Assembly (NCBI GenBank): GCA_937967955.1
Contig: CALBUB010000107.1
Span: forward strand, 1 to 60,540
DNA length: 60,540 bases
DNA from: an uncultured Bacillota bacterium
Lineage (GTDB): Bacteria > Bacillota > Clostridia > Tissierellales > Tepidimicrobiaceae
Direction: 5' to 3'
Position 1 is the stretch's first letter, and the number at the start of each line of letters is the position of its first letter. A program made the translations under genes and the position numbers. This document shows, one piece after another, positions 17,070 to 25,703 of this stretch. The notes beneath the pieces are model-generated. The model was not told the DNA's origin, made no database searches, and was given only the letters and a program-made list of their open reading frames with translations.

Positions 17070-17312
17070 TTAAAAGATTTTCCTCTCTATAACATATTCA
17101 GTTTCATAGCCACAGTTAGGACAGAGGAATAGGTGTATACATCTATCACCACTGACACCATCAACTTTACTAGTTATTTCATCTAATAGATAGGGGCTAT
17201 AATCATCGTAATAATTTACTTTAGCTCCTTGATCCTCCATAGGGCTATTACATTTTGTACAGTTGTACTGAACAGTATAAAGGCCATTACACAGAGGGCA
17301 TACTAATTCCAT
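17070..17312 (-). CDS. Small zinc-ribbon protein
   Basis: An 80-residue protein with three CxxC knuckles: CPLC near the N-terminus, CTKC around residue 18-21, and CPNC near residue 65, plus a lone cysteine before it (RCIH). The start at the ATG 17312 is preceded by AGGTGG; the in-frame TTG or earlier codons would add a hydrophobic stretch without a ribosome site. Two zinc ribbons or one ribbon plus one knuckle are possible. I know no function for it. It lies between the 6S RNA gene and the acetamidase gene, both on the same strand; the latter also carries two CxxC pairs. Confidence 0.7.
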   Translation of the reverse strand: MELVCPLCNGLYTVQYNCTKCNSPMEDQGAKVNYYDDYSPYLLDEITSKVDGVSGDRCIHLFLCPNCGYETEYVIERKIF

Positions 17313-17380
17313 GTATTTCCACCACCTGCTAAGAAGATTATACAACATTATTATTGCTTAAATAACTTTTTATATTCAAA

Positions 17381-17412
17381 ACAAAAAACCCTTAGGATTA
17401 TAATCCTAAGGG
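17381..17412 (-). terminator. Terminator of the 6S RNA gene
   Basis: A 12 bp perfect stem, CCCTTAGGATTA with TAATCCTAAGGG (17389-17412), directly followed on the minus strand by TTTTTTGT. It begins 3 bp after the end of the 6S closing stem. Confidence 0.9.
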
Positions 17413-17415
17413 TTT

Positions 17416-17590
17416 GCCCCGCAATGCCGCTTTCCGAAATAATTCACACCCGCCTCTCTCCAAGGTGGGTGCCCTGTCGACAGTTTCAAGCTTCCTCCTA
17501 TGGAGGCCTGCTCTACGCTGTCGAACCCGAACTCCCTTTTTAACTCTGTCGGTTGAATTATCCGGACTAGCGCACACTGCAGAGCTGTTT
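17416..17590 (-). ncRNA. ssrS: 6S RNA
   Basis: A structured RNA of about 175 nt. Its GC content is far above the surroundings. The ends form a closing stem: CUCUGCAGUG (5' end) pairs over 10 positions with CAUUGCGGGG (3' end), and further in, UCCGGAUAAUUCA faces UGAAUUAUUUCGGA, flanking an open centre. The 3' half carries AGCUUGAAACUGUCGAC and CACCCACCUUG, which match the conserved GCCUUAAAACUG and CAUUCACCUUG parts of E. coli 6S RNA in the same order. 6S RNA mimics an open promoter and sequesters the sigma-A RNA polymerase holoenzyme in stationary phase, and is released by templating a short pRNA. It has its own promoter and terminator, and lies just downstream of the FtsH-like gene. Confidence 0.88.
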
Positions 17591-17596
17591 AATCTT

Positions 17597-17625
17597 ATTA
17601 TAACTTCTACAGATATATTATGCAA
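17597..17625 (-). promoter_or_regulatory. Sigma-A promoter of 6S RNA
   Basis: TTGCAT (17620-17625) and a perfect TATAAT (17597-17602) with a 17 bp spacer on the minus strand. Transcription should begin at about 17590, matching the 5' end of the closing stem. Confidence 0.8.
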
Positions 17626-17660
17626 GTAACATCAAAAAATTGACATGGAATTTTTTGCCA

Positions 17661-19442
17661 TTAGCTGCATTTTGCTTGACTTTCCACACTAGCTATAACT
17701 TCATCTATTTCCTTTTCACTTAATGATTCTTGTATAATTAGCTTATTTGCTAAAGCATGTAAATATTCAATATTTTCTATTAGCATATCTTTAGTTTTTG
17801 AATATAAATTACCCAATATTTCCTGTCCTCTTTTTATTAAGGAGTTGCCCATGGATAAATTAGAATTTAATACTACTTCATAGCTTAATAAACCTAGTTC
17901 TTCATCCATTCCATAGGAGCCAATCATAGCCAATACCATCTCTGTTGCCTTTTTCAAATCAGAAGAAGCACCAGTTGTAATATTATCCTTGCCAAAAATT
18001 ATCTCTTCTGCAGCTCTACCTCCAAGTGAAATCATTATATTTTCTACAATATCCCTTTTACTCTGATACATCTTATCAGGAGGTATATTTAAACTAAAGC
18101 CTCCCATGCCTTTTGTACTAGGAATGATGCTTACCCTAGTTACCCTATTATATTTAGATATCCTCTTTGCTATCAAAACATGGCCTGCCTCATGATAGGC
18201 TGTAATCCTTTTATCTTTTAAAGATATATGGCTCCTATCCTTCTTTTCTTCTCCAACTAAAACTTTTAAGAAAGCTTTTTCAATGTGTTCCATCTTTATC
18301 AATTTATCCTTATTCTTGGCAGCAATCATAGCAGCTTCATTCATCATATTTTCAAGCTGGGCTCCACTGAAGTAGACTGTTTCCCTTGCTATCTTTTCTA
18401 GGTCTACATCCTTTGCCAAGGGTTTATTTCTACTGTGAAGCTTTAAAATAGCCAATCTGCCGTTAACGTCTGGTAAGCCTACTTCAATTTGTCTGTCAAA
18501 CCTTCCCGGTCTTAGTAGGGCTTCATCTAATGTATCCAACCTGTTAGTGGCAGCCAGCACTATTATTCCTTCATTTTCCTTAAAGCCAGACATCTCAGTT
18601 AATAAAGCGTTTAAAGTTCTATCTCCTTCTTCACTGCCTGCAGGAGAATTTCCACCTTTTCTTGCTTTTCCTAAGGCATCTATTTCATCAATAAATATTA
18701 CACTTTTTCCTGCTTGCTTTGCCTTTTTAAATAAGCTTCTTATTCTACTGGCCCCCAAGCCAGCATATACCTGGATAAAATCTGAACCTGAAGCTGCATA
18801 AAAGGGGACTCCTGCTTCAGAGGCCAGGGCTTTAGCTAACAAGGTTTTCCCCGTTCCAGGAGGGCCATATAGTAATACTCCTCTAGGAAGCCTAGCTCCA
18901 TATTTAGAATACTTTTCAGGTTCCTTAATAAAATCCACTAGCTCTTTTAAGGCTTCTTTAGCCTCTTCATTTCCTGCAATATCCTTAAAAGTTATTTTAT
19001 TCGATAGGGAATCTACTGTATCCACATTAGCCATGTTTTCCATTTCCCTTTCTGCTTGTTTAGCTCCGTTCTTTACTAGATATACAACCATTCCTATAGA
19101 CCCTAACATCAATATTATAGGGATTAATCTATCTATTAAACTCCCATTCGTATTTTCTATTACATCTACATTATATAGAAGCATCTTTTCTTTGAAATTT
19201 TCACTGCGAGGATTATCGGTAATAAATACTGTGCCGTCCTTTAGTTTACCTGTTAATTTTGGTGAATTGTCTAGACTAATCTCTTGTACTTGTCCATCTT
19301 TAACATGTTCTAAAAAAGTTGCATAGGATATTTCGCTAATTTCTCCATCTCTATAGGAGTTTAAAAATATATAGATTGCAAAAAACAATACTGGAAATAG
19401 TAAGCCAACCATTAGTAGCTTTTTTCTTCTATCCATTTTCAT
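17661..19442 (-). CDS. ftsH: FtsH-family ATP-dependent zinc metalloprotease
   Basis: A 593-residue membrane-bound AAA protease. Two transmembrane segments (about 8-28 and 105-125) flank a short external domain; then the AAA module with Walker A GPPGTGKT (about 192-199), Walker B IFIDEIDALGKAR, the FtsH pore and second-region-of-homology motifs (AATNRLDTLDEALLRPGRFDR is split across both), and the zinc protease domain with HEAGH (about 414-418) and the third ligand in TTGASSDL. FtsH degrades unstable membrane and cytosolic proteins. At 593 residues it lacks the long C-terminal tail of the usual housekeeping copy (about 640-700), and it is not next to tilS or hpt, so it may be a second paralogue. 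Ribosome site AAGGAGG precedes the ATG at 19442. Confidence 0.92.
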   Translation of the reverse strand: MKMDRRKKLLMVGLLFPVLFFAIYIFLNSYRDGEISEISYATFLEHVKDGQVQEISLDNSPKLTGKLKDGTVFITDNPRSENFKEKMLLYNVDVIENTNGSLIDRLIPIILMLGSIGMVVYLVKNGAKQAEREMENMANVDTVDSLSNKITFKDIAGNEEAKEALKELVDFIKEPEKYSKYGARLPRGVLLYGPPGTGKTLLAKALASEAGVPFYAASGSDFIQVYAGLGASRIRSLFKKAKQAGKSVIFIDEIDALGKARKGGNSPAGSEEGDRTLNALLTEMSGFKENEGIIVLAATNRLDTLDEALLRPGRFDRQIEVGLPDVNGRLAILKLHSRNKPLAKDVDLEKIARETVYFSGAQLENMMNEAAMIAAKNKDKLIKMEHIEKAFLKVLVGEEKKDRSHISLKDKRITAYHEAGHVLIAKRISKYNRVTRVSIIPSTKGMGGFSLNIPPDKMYQSKRDIVENIMISLGGRAAEEIIFGKDNITTGASSDLKKATEMVLAMIGSYGMDEELGLLSYEVVLNSNLSMGNSLIKRGQEILGNLYSKTKDMLIENIEYLHALANKLIIQESLSEKEIDEVIASVESQAKCS

Positions 19443-19520
19443 GGAATTTCCTCCTTGGTTTACATAATGCTATTTCAATTATACCACCCTTAAGACCCTA
19501 TTGTCTATTTGTTAATTTTG

Positions 19521-19566
19521 ACAATAAAAAACGAGATTCTATAAGGTCTAACCTATAAGAATCTCG
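19521..19566 (-). terminator. Strong terminator after the 94-residue protein gene
   Basis: A 15 bp stem, CGAGATTCTATAAGG (19532-19546) with CCTATAAGAATCTCG (19552-19566, one bulge), followed on the minus strand by TTTTTTATTG. It also separates this unit from ftsH, which must have its own promoter. Confidence 0.88.
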
Positions 19567-19594
19567 TTTTAGGAAAATATATTATTTTAAACAG

Positions 19595-19879
19595 TTATTT
19601 CTTTCCTAAAGCTTTTAATATTTTATCTAGCTTTTTCTGTTGTTCCTCATCTAGAAAAGGCCTAATACTTTCTAACTTTTCAAATATAGTTTCATACTCA
19701 TCTGGCTCCATTTCTGCTTCCATCTTGTCATTGATTTTTATTATTTCAACAAATATATCTTCTTCAGACTTGCCTGAGTACTTTTCTCTCAATTGGTTTA
19801 TTATATCTAGCTGTTCTTCAGTTGGCTGAAAATCTTTTAAATCCTCCATTGCTTTTTTTACTCTATCTTCTCTATCCAT
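19595..19879 (-). CDS. Conserved-looking small acidic helical protein, function unknown
   Basis: A 94-residue, highly charged and helical protein (MDREDRVKKAMEDLKDF at the start, DEEQQKKLDKILKALGKK at the end). The ATG at 19879 is favoured because GGGGG is properly spaced ahead; a TTG two codons upstream is possible. I do not recognise a family. It is monocistronic, with a very strong terminator, and is divergent from the next gene to the right at 20010. Nothing suggests membrane insertion or metal binding. Confidence 0.65.
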   Translation of the reverse strand: MDREDRVKKAMEDLKDFQPTEEQLDIINQLREKYSGKSEEDIFVEIIKINDKMEAEMEPDEYETIFEKLESIRPFLDEEQQKKLDKILKALGKK

Positions 19880-20009
19880 TAACAAGCCCCCTTTTTGCTT
19901 TCTAATTCACTCTATGATTTAAGCCTTCCATATATTACTAATAATTTAGCAACATTTTTATGACAAAAGCATAATATAGTTATATGGATAAAAGCTAGGG
20001 GGACTATAG

Positions 20010-20615
20010 ATGAATAATTTAGTATTGTTACTCCTTTTATTTATTATAAGAGAAAATAGAAGTAAAACCTTGCAGCCGCTAAGAAAGAGGCCTTCTACAC
20101 TAGAAATAGATATTAAGCATACTAAAGAAAAGATCCAATTAATGAAAAAGATAGGCCCATATTTTCCTGAAGAATACTTAAACCCAATAAATAGAGCTAT
20201 AGGAGTAACTGAAAAGTTTATTAAGGTATATGAAACACTAGAGCATATAAAAATAAGTGAATTCAATTATATAAAAAAAGCTATACCTGTAGAAAGCAAT
20301 AAAGAAAGGTTAAACTACATAGCAAGTGTAATTGAAAAGGAGTTTACTAAGGAACAAATAAGGGCAATGGGTAAAACTGTAGATATGATATTAAAAATAG
20401 ATAGGTTTAATAAAATGATGAATATGATGAGTTTACTTATGGAAAATCCAGTAGATTTAAACGATAAGGAAAGTTTAATGAAGATAATGGAACAGTTTAC
20501 TCAAGGGAAAAGCTCAGAAGAAAAGAAAAAAATGAAGGACATGATGAGAATGTTGGATATTATAAAGGCTCTTGATTCACCAAAAAAAGCAGCTGAAAAA
20601 AATGAAAATTCTTAG
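20010..20615 (+). CDS. Hypothetical membrane-anchored helical protein
   Basis: A 201-residue protein with a short leucine-rich hydrophobic N-terminus (NLVLLLLLFII, residues 2-13), which could be a signal anchor, followed by a charged helical region. Residues about 130-160 are methionine-rich (RFNKMMNMMSLLMENP) and the C-terminus is lysine-rich. The ATG at 20010 has a GGGGG ribosome site. I recognise no family; comparable short anchored helical proteins occur in clostridial genomes without known function. It is divergent from the 94-residue gene and convergent with the pseudouridine synthase gene, with which it shares a terminator. Confidence 0.65.
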   Translation: MNNLVLLLLLFIIRENRSKTLQPLRKRPSTLEIDIKHTKEKIQLMKKIGPYFPEEYLNPINRAIGVTEKFIKVYETLEHIKISEFNYIKKAIPVESNKERLNYIASVIEKEFTKEQIRAMGKTVDMILKIDRFNKMMNMMSLLMENPVDLNDKESLMKIMEQFTQGKSSEEKKKMKDMMRMLDIIKALDSPKKAAEKNENS

Positions 20616-20640
20616 TACTAAGTACTAAGAATTTTTCAAG
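20605..20640. terminator. Bidirectional terminator between converging genes
   Basis: AAAATTCTTAGTACT (20605-20619) pairs with the complementary AAGTACTAAGAATTTT (20620-20635), with T-runs on both sides. It covers the last codons of both flanking genes. Confidence 0.75.
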
Positions 20641-21527
20641 CTGTCTATTAAATTCCTAATATCTTCAGGTATAGGGGCCTTAAATTCTATCTCCCTTTTA
20701 TCCCTAGGAAGTTTAAGTTTCATATAATAGGAGTGTAAGGCCTGCCTACCTATCATTTCACTTGGCTTATAGTATAGGGAATCTCCAATTATAGGGTGGC
20801 CAATATGGTTTAAATGGACTCTAATTTGATGGGTTCTTCCTGTAAATATTTGGACTTCTAATAATGTAGCCTTAGGATACCTTTCTAACACTTTATATTT
20901 GGTAATAGCCTTTTGACCGTCTTCTGTAACCACCCTTTTTACATTTTCCACTTCTTCTCTACCTATAGGAAGTTCTATAATATCTTCATCCTTTTCAACT
21001 ACACCAGCTACTACTGCAATATATTTCTTCTCTACTTGGTCATTTATAAATTGTAAGGCCAATTGCTGATGAGCAAAAGCTGATTTAGCTACAATTAAGA
21101 TACCTGATGTATTCATATCCAGTCTATTAACAAAGCGTATCTTTCTCTTAATGCCTTTAGATTTAAAATAATAGCTTAGGCCGTTGGAGATAGTATTTTC
21201 TTGATGGCTCCTTGTAGGATGGACTACTATATAGGGCTGTTTGTTTAGAACTAAAATATCATAATCTTCATATATGATGTCTAAAGCCATAGGTTCTGGA
21301 GTAGAATTTTCTTCTTCATCCTCTATTACCAAAGAGACTATATCCCCTGCTTTTAGAATGTGTTTCCTTTTTACATTTTGTCCATTTACATATATGTTTT
21401 TATTCTTATATAGTTTTCTAAAAAGCCTTACTGATATGTCCTTATCAAGTAAGTACTTTTCTAGTGTTTTCCCATCTTCCTCTACTTTCATGACGATTAC
21501 ATTTTCACTATTCTCAAGCAAGTTCAT
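20625..21527 (-). CDS. RluA/RluD-family pseudouridine synthase
   Basis: A 300-residue enzyme that isomerises uridine to pseudouridine in 23S rRNA (or tRNA). It has an N-terminal S4 RNA-binding domain (about residues 15-75) and the catalytic domain with the signature RLDMNTSG around Asp137, TGRTHQIRVHL and IGDSLY. The start at ATG 21527 follows GGAGGAG; a TTG within that site is the alternative. Members of this group in Firmicutes (YjbO, YhcT, YlyB types) cannot be separated reliably by eye, so no gene name is given. It is divergent from nadK, as in Bacillus where yjbO and the NAD kinase gene ppnKA (yjbN) lie together, which suggests the yjbO type. Confidence 0.9.
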   Translation of the reverse strand: MNLLENSENVIVMKVEEDGKTLEKYLLDKDISVRLFRKLYKNKNIYVNGQNVKRKHILKAGDIVSLVIEDEEENSTPEPMALDIIYEDYDILVLNKQPYIVVHPTRSHQENTISNGLSYYFKSKGIKRKIRFVNRLDMNTSGILIVAKSAFAHQQLALQFINDQVEKKYIAVVAGVVEKDEDIIELPIGREEVENVKRVVTEDGQKAITKYKVLERYPKATLLEVQIFTGRTHQIRVHLNHIGHPIIGDSLYYKPSEMIGRQALHSYYMKLKLPRDKREIEFKAPIPEDIRNLIDSLKNS

Positions 21528-21627
21528 ATACTCCTCCAAAAAAAATGTAATTTAGTGTATAATATATACATAGATTATTATATCAAATTGACCAACTATT
21601 AAAAGAATAAGTTTGGAGGAGAATTCT

Positions 21628-22440
21628 TTGAATCCAAAAAGGTCTTGGATAATTAATGTTATTCCTAATAGGAATGATGCTTCCAAAAATACAGCCAAAC
21701 TCCTAATAGAGAAATTAACTACTAAAGGCTTCCATGTTCCTAAAAATTATGATGAGAATGCTGAATTAAATATATGTATTGGTGGAGATGGAGCCTTTTT
21801 AAGAGCAGTCCATAGATATAATTTCCCCAATATTCCTTTTGTTGGTATAAATACAGGCCATCTAGGTTTTTTTCAAGAAATACTACCGGAAAACATTGAT
21901 GAATTTATTGAAAAATATATAAATGGAGATTATACAGTAGAAAAGATTTTCTTAGTAAAAGCAAACGTATATACAAGGGATAGATACTTTCAGCTATTAG
22001 GAGTAAATGAAATAGTCATAAAGGGAATAAAATCCAAGGTGGTACATTTGGAAGTTTTTATAGATGGCAATCATTTAGAAAAGTTTTCCGGAGATGGCAT
22101 AATAGTATCTACTCCTGTAGGCAGTACTGGATATAATTTTTCAAGTGGAGGAAGTATTGTATATCCTTCCTTAAAAACACTACAAATAACTCCCCTATCC
22201 CCTATTAGTTCTAAAGTATATAGGTCTTTATTAAATAGTATTATAATACCAGGAGAAATAACCACTACCATAGAGCCAGAGTATCGATATGAAAACTCAA
22301 TCCTCGTAGTGGTAGATGGGGTAGAGGTAAAATATGATAATATCAATAAGATTGATTTTACCATCTCTGAAAAAACTATTTCCAGGTTGAATTTCGACAA
22401 GAATATGTATTGGAATAATTTAAAAAGCAAATTCTTATAA
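21628..22440 (+). CDS. nadK: NAD kinase
   Basis: A 270-residue ATP-NAD kinase that makes NADP+ from NAD+. The GGDGAFLRAVH signature, GINTGHLGFFQEI, the NEIVIKG segment and TPVGSTGYNFSSGGSIVYP are all characteristic. I chose the TTG at 21628 because GGAGGAG lies at the right distance; a TTG 15 bp upstream is inside that site. The gene stands alone on the plus strand, divergent from the pseudouridine synthase. It provides NADP(H) for the NfnAB transhydrogenase and biosynthesis. Confidence 0.93.
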   Translation: MNPKRSWIINVIPNRNDASKNTAKLLIEKLTTKGFHVPKNYDENAELNICIGGDGAFLRAVHRYNFPNIPFVGINTGHLGFFQEILPENIDEFIEKYINGDYTVEKIFLVKANVYTRDRYFQLLGVNEIVIKGIKSKVVHLEVFIDGNHLEKFSGDGIIVSTPVGSTGYNFSSGGSIVYPSLKTLQITPLSPISSKVYRSLLNSIIIPGEITTTIEPEYRYENSILVVVDGVEVKYDNINKIDFTISEKTISRLNFDKNMYWNNLKSKFL

Positions 22441-22466
22441 AGCAGGTCCTAAGACCTGCTTTATTA
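22439..22466. terminator. Terminator shared by nadK and pepF
   Basis: AAAGCAGGTC pairs perfectly with GACCTGCTTT across CTAA (22439-22462), followed by TTATTATATT on the plus strand. The converging pepF gene ends at 22464. Confidence 0.8.
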
Positions 22467-24269
22467 TATTAATCTATCCATTTCATCTACTAGTTGCCTA
22501 AATACTTTTAGGGCATTATTTACTGGCTCTTCAGTTGTCATATCTACTCCTGCCTTTTTTAATACATTAATTGGATAGTCAGAACTACCACTCTTTAAGA
22601 AATTAATATACTTTTCTACAGCTGTATCTCCTTCATTTAATATCTTCTGTGAAAAGGCTATAGCTGCTGAGAAGCCTGTAGCATATTGGTATACATAGAA
22701 ATTATAGTAGAAGTGAGGTATTCTTGCCCATTCTATTTCAATAAGCTCGTCAACAACTACATGGGGGCCATAGTATTTTTCATTTAATTTCTTGTAGGTT
22801 TCACATAGGTAATCGGCTGTAAGGGCTTCTCCCTTTTCCACATGTTCATATATGGTTTTTTCAAATTCAGCAAACATAGTCTGCCTAAATACAGTGGTTC
22901 TAAACTGCTCTAGATGGTAATTGAGTAAATAAAGTTTCTCATTTTTATCTTTTACATTATCTAACATGTAGTTAAGCAGCAAGGCTTCATTACAAGTAGA
23001 AGCTACTTCTGCCAAAAAGATGCTATAATTACCATATACAAAAGGCTGATTTTTCTTTGTAAAATAACTGTGAATAGAGTGTCCCATCTCATGGGCAACA
23101 GTAAATACGCTGTCTAAAGTATTTTGATAGTTGGTGAGTATAAAGGGCTTTGAATCATAGCTACCACTAGAATATGCTCCTGAACGCTTACCCTTGTTTT
23201 CATATACATCTATCCAGCGTTCGTTAAAACCTTCTTTTACAACTTCTATATATTCATCTTTCAAAGGTGCTAATCCCTTTATTAAAAGTTCCTTACATTC
23301 TTCATAGGGAATATTAAAATCTACATCCTGTACAATAGGAGTGTATAAATCGTACATATGAAGCTCTTCTACTCCTAAAGCCCTTTTCCTTATTTCCATG
23401 TATTTATACATGCTATCCAAATTGTTATGGATGGCTTTTATAAGGTTATGGTATACAGATACAGGTATATTGTTTTCATCTAAAGATGCTTCCAAGGCAG
23501 AATTATACTTTCTTACCCTAGCATTAAATACATTGGCCTTTATACTCCCATTTAGAGTTTGGGCGAAAGTATTTTTAAAGTTCTCATAAGTAGTATATAA
23601 GCCTTCAAAGGCTGCCTTCCTCACATTTCTATCTTTACTTTCCATAAGGGGTATAAAGTTTCCATGGGTTATCTCTACTTCCTTACCCTTTTCATCTTTT
23701 ATAGTAGGAAATTTTAAATCTGCATCGTTTAACATACTGTATATATTTTCAGGAGCACTAGCAATTTCCCCTACTTGGGCTAGTAGATTTTCCATTTCTG
23801 CTGAAAGAACATGGTCTTTTTTTCGGAATATATTGTTTAAATAGTGTTCATATAGTTTTAAACCTTCCTCTTCCCTATAGAATTTTTCCATAGTTTCTTC
23901 ATCTATTTGTAGTATTTCTGGAGTTATAAAGGAAGTTTTTTCTTGCACTTTCACATAGGCTGCCAAGGCTTTGTCAAATAGGGCTTGGGATGTGCTAATC
24001 CTTGTATCTTCATCTAATTTCATATGAGCATAAGCATAAACATTGCTGACCTTTCTATAAACTTCTCCCATATGGTTTAATGCCCCTAATAAATTATTTG
24101 CCGACTCTCCTACTTTTCCCTTATATTTTTCTATTTCTTCTGCTTTTTCTAGTACTGCTGCTAAATCTTTTTCCCACTCCTCTACACTTTTATACATAGA
24201 CTCTAAATCCCAAGTATATTCAACGGGAATATCTTTCCTTTCTTTCGGTTCTATTTTTTCTTTTGCCAT
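22464..24269 (-). CDS. pepF: Oligoendopeptidase F
   Basis: A 601-residue M3-family zinc peptidase of the PepF type, which cuts short peptides (about 7-17 residues) in the cytoplasm. The zinc motif HEMGH is at about residue 391-395 within TVAHEMGHSIHS, and the third glutamate ligand lies in LAEVASTCNEALL. The length equals that of Lactococcus PepF. It is 16 bp downstream of the class B PBP gene on the same strand, with its own ribosome site, so it may be read through from the cell-wall operon, although the metabolic role is separate. The shared terminator ends the unit. Confidence 0.94.
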   Translation of the reverse strand: MAKEKIEPKERKDIPVEYTWDLESMYKSVEEWEKDLAAVLEKAEEIEKYKGKVGESANNLLGALNHMGEVYRKVSNVYAYAHMKLDEDTRISTSQALFDKALAAYVKVQEKTSFITPEILQIDEETMEKFYREEEGLKLYEHYLNNIFRKKDHVLSAEMENLLAQVGEIASAPENIYSMLNDADLKFPTIKDEKGKEVEITHGNFIPLMESKDRNVRKAAFEGLYTTYENFKNTFAQTLNGSIKANVFNARVRKYNSALEASLDENNIPVSVYHNLIKAIHNNLDSMYKYMEIRKRALGVEELHMYDLYTPIVQDVDFNIPYEECKELLIKGLAPLKDEYIEVVKEGFNERWIDVYENKGKRSGAYSSGSYDSKPFILTNYQNTLDSVFTVAHEMGHSIHSYFTKKNQPFVYGNYSIFLAEVASTCNEALLLNYMLDNVKDKNEKLYLLNYHLEQFRTTVFRQTMFAEFEKTIYEHVEKGEALTADYLCETYKKLNEKYYGPHVVVDELIEIEWARIPHFYYNFYVYQYATGFSAAIAFSQKILNEGDTAVEKYINFLKSGSSDYPINVLKKAGVDMTTEEPVNNALKVFRQLVDEMDRLI

Positions 24270-24284
24270 TAAATATACCCCCTT

Positions 24285-25703
24285 TTAATCTATAGTATTT
24301 AAAGCTTCTAAAATAATCTTTCTGGCAATTGGAGCTGCAGCTAATCCCCCTGATGAACCCTCTTCCTCTAAAACAACGGCTACAGCTATTTTAGGCTCAT
24401 CGGCTGGGGCAAAACCTATAAACCAAGCATGGTCTTTACCTGTATGGTTTTCTGCCGTACCAGTTTTCCCTGCTACTTTTACTCCACCTATCCTTGCATT
24501 CCTTCCTGTTCCCCTTAAAACTACTTCTACCATCATGTTCTTTATTTCATTTGCTGTAAATACATCTGTGCTACTAGATATAATTTCTGTATTATTAACC
24601 TCTAAAACTTTCCCTTCAGGGGATATTATCTCCTTAACTAGTATTGGTTTTACCATTTGTCCATTATTAGCTATTGTTGACGCTATCATGGCCATATTTA
24701 GTGGGCTTATTAAAACTTCCCCTTGCCCCATGCTAGCTGCTGCAATATTAGCTTTGTCTAAAGTGATTCGATTAGGAAAGGAAGATTTGGTTACTGGCAA
24801 ATCAAAGGGTATTGCTTTGTTCATATAGAGCCTTTCTGCCACCTCTTCCAATTTTTCAAGCCCAATTTCTACTCCCTTTTCAGCAAAATAGAGGTTACAG
24901 GATTTGACTAAAGCCTTTCTTAAATCAATGTTTCCATGGGCAGTTTTATTGTAGCAGCTAAAGGAAGCCCCATTTATAGTTTTACTGCCTACACAGTTAT
25001 ATTGCTCACCTGCTTTTCCAGCCTCCATAATGGCTATTGCTGTTACCACTTTAAAGGTAGAACCTGGTTGGTATAAGCCTGCTGTAGCCCTGTTTAATAA
25101 AGGACTGTTTTCATCTTCCACAATGGCTGACCAAGTTTCTCTAAGATTGGAAGGATTAAAATCAGGCATGCTTACCATGGAATATATTTCTCCCGTGGTA
25201 GGATTCATGGCAACTATTGCTCCCTTTTTCCCCTTTAATAGGCTTCTGGAATATTCCTGTAGGTGATGATCTATGGTAAGCTTTAGGCTGTTTCCTTCTG
25301 TAGTAGGAGCTACTATATTTTTTAACTCATTCCAAGTAGTAGATTTACTAATATTTAAAAGTTCATTATTATATTTTAACTCTAAACCAGCTTTTCCATA
25401 TTCCCTATAGCTATAGCCTATGATATGGCCGTATAAATTTCCATAGTTATAAACCCTTCTATAGGTTTCTCCATCTTTTTCACTATAGGCCAATATCTTT
25501 CCATTTCTATCTATTATGGAACCTCTCAATATCTTCTCTTCATTTATCCATAGTCTTTTATTATAACTATTCATCTTTACTGTCTCTGCCTTAAAAACTT
25601 GGAAATAGGTCAAATATACTACTAAGCTTACAAACAGGATACAGATTACAACTAGTACAATGACCATTCTTCTTATTTCTTTGTTTGTGCTATTATTCTT
25701 CAT
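24285..25703 (-). CDS. Class B penicillin-binding protein (peptidoglycan D,D-transpeptidase)
   Basis: A 472-residue membrane-anchored transpeptidase. One N-terminal transmembrane segment (about 13-33), a small linker domain (RGSIIDRNGKILAYS), then the transpeptidase domain with the catalytic S215xxK218 in PGSTFK, SCN (about 267-269) and KTGTAE (about 415-420). It cross-links peptidoglycan and its start overlaps the FtsW-like gene by 11 bp, so the polymerase and its cognate transpeptidase are coupled. The short pedestal is like PbpA of actinobacteria and many clostridia rather than FtsI. A C-terminal PASTA domain is absent. Confidence 0.93.
   Translation of the reverse strand: MKNNSTNKEIRRMVIVLVVICILFVSLVVYLTYFQVFKAETVKMNSYNKRLWINEEKILRGSIIDRNGKILAYSEKDGETYRRVYNYGNLYGHIIGYSYREYGKAGLELKYNNELLNISKSTTWNELKNIVAPTTEGNSLKLTIDHHLQEYSRSLLKGKKGAIVAMNPTTGEIYSMVSMPDFNPSNLRETWSAIVEDENSPLLNRATAGLYQPGSTFKVVTAIAIMEAGKAGEQYNCVGSKTINGASFSCYNKTAHGNIDLRKALVKSCNLYFAEKGVEIGLEKLEEVAERLYMNKAIPFDLPVTKSSFPNRITLDKANIAAASMGQGEVLISPLNMAMIASTIANNGQMVKPILVKEIISPEGKVLEVNNTEIISSSTDVFTANEIKNMMVEVVLRGTGRNARIGGVKVAGKTGTAENHTGKDHAWFIGFAPADEPKIAVAVVLEEEGSSGGLAAAPIARKIILEALNTID

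Noticed and set aside
17398..17629. Open frames on both strands of about 71-75 codons
   Set aside because: They are inside the 6S RNA gene, whose structure, promoter and terminator explain the region.
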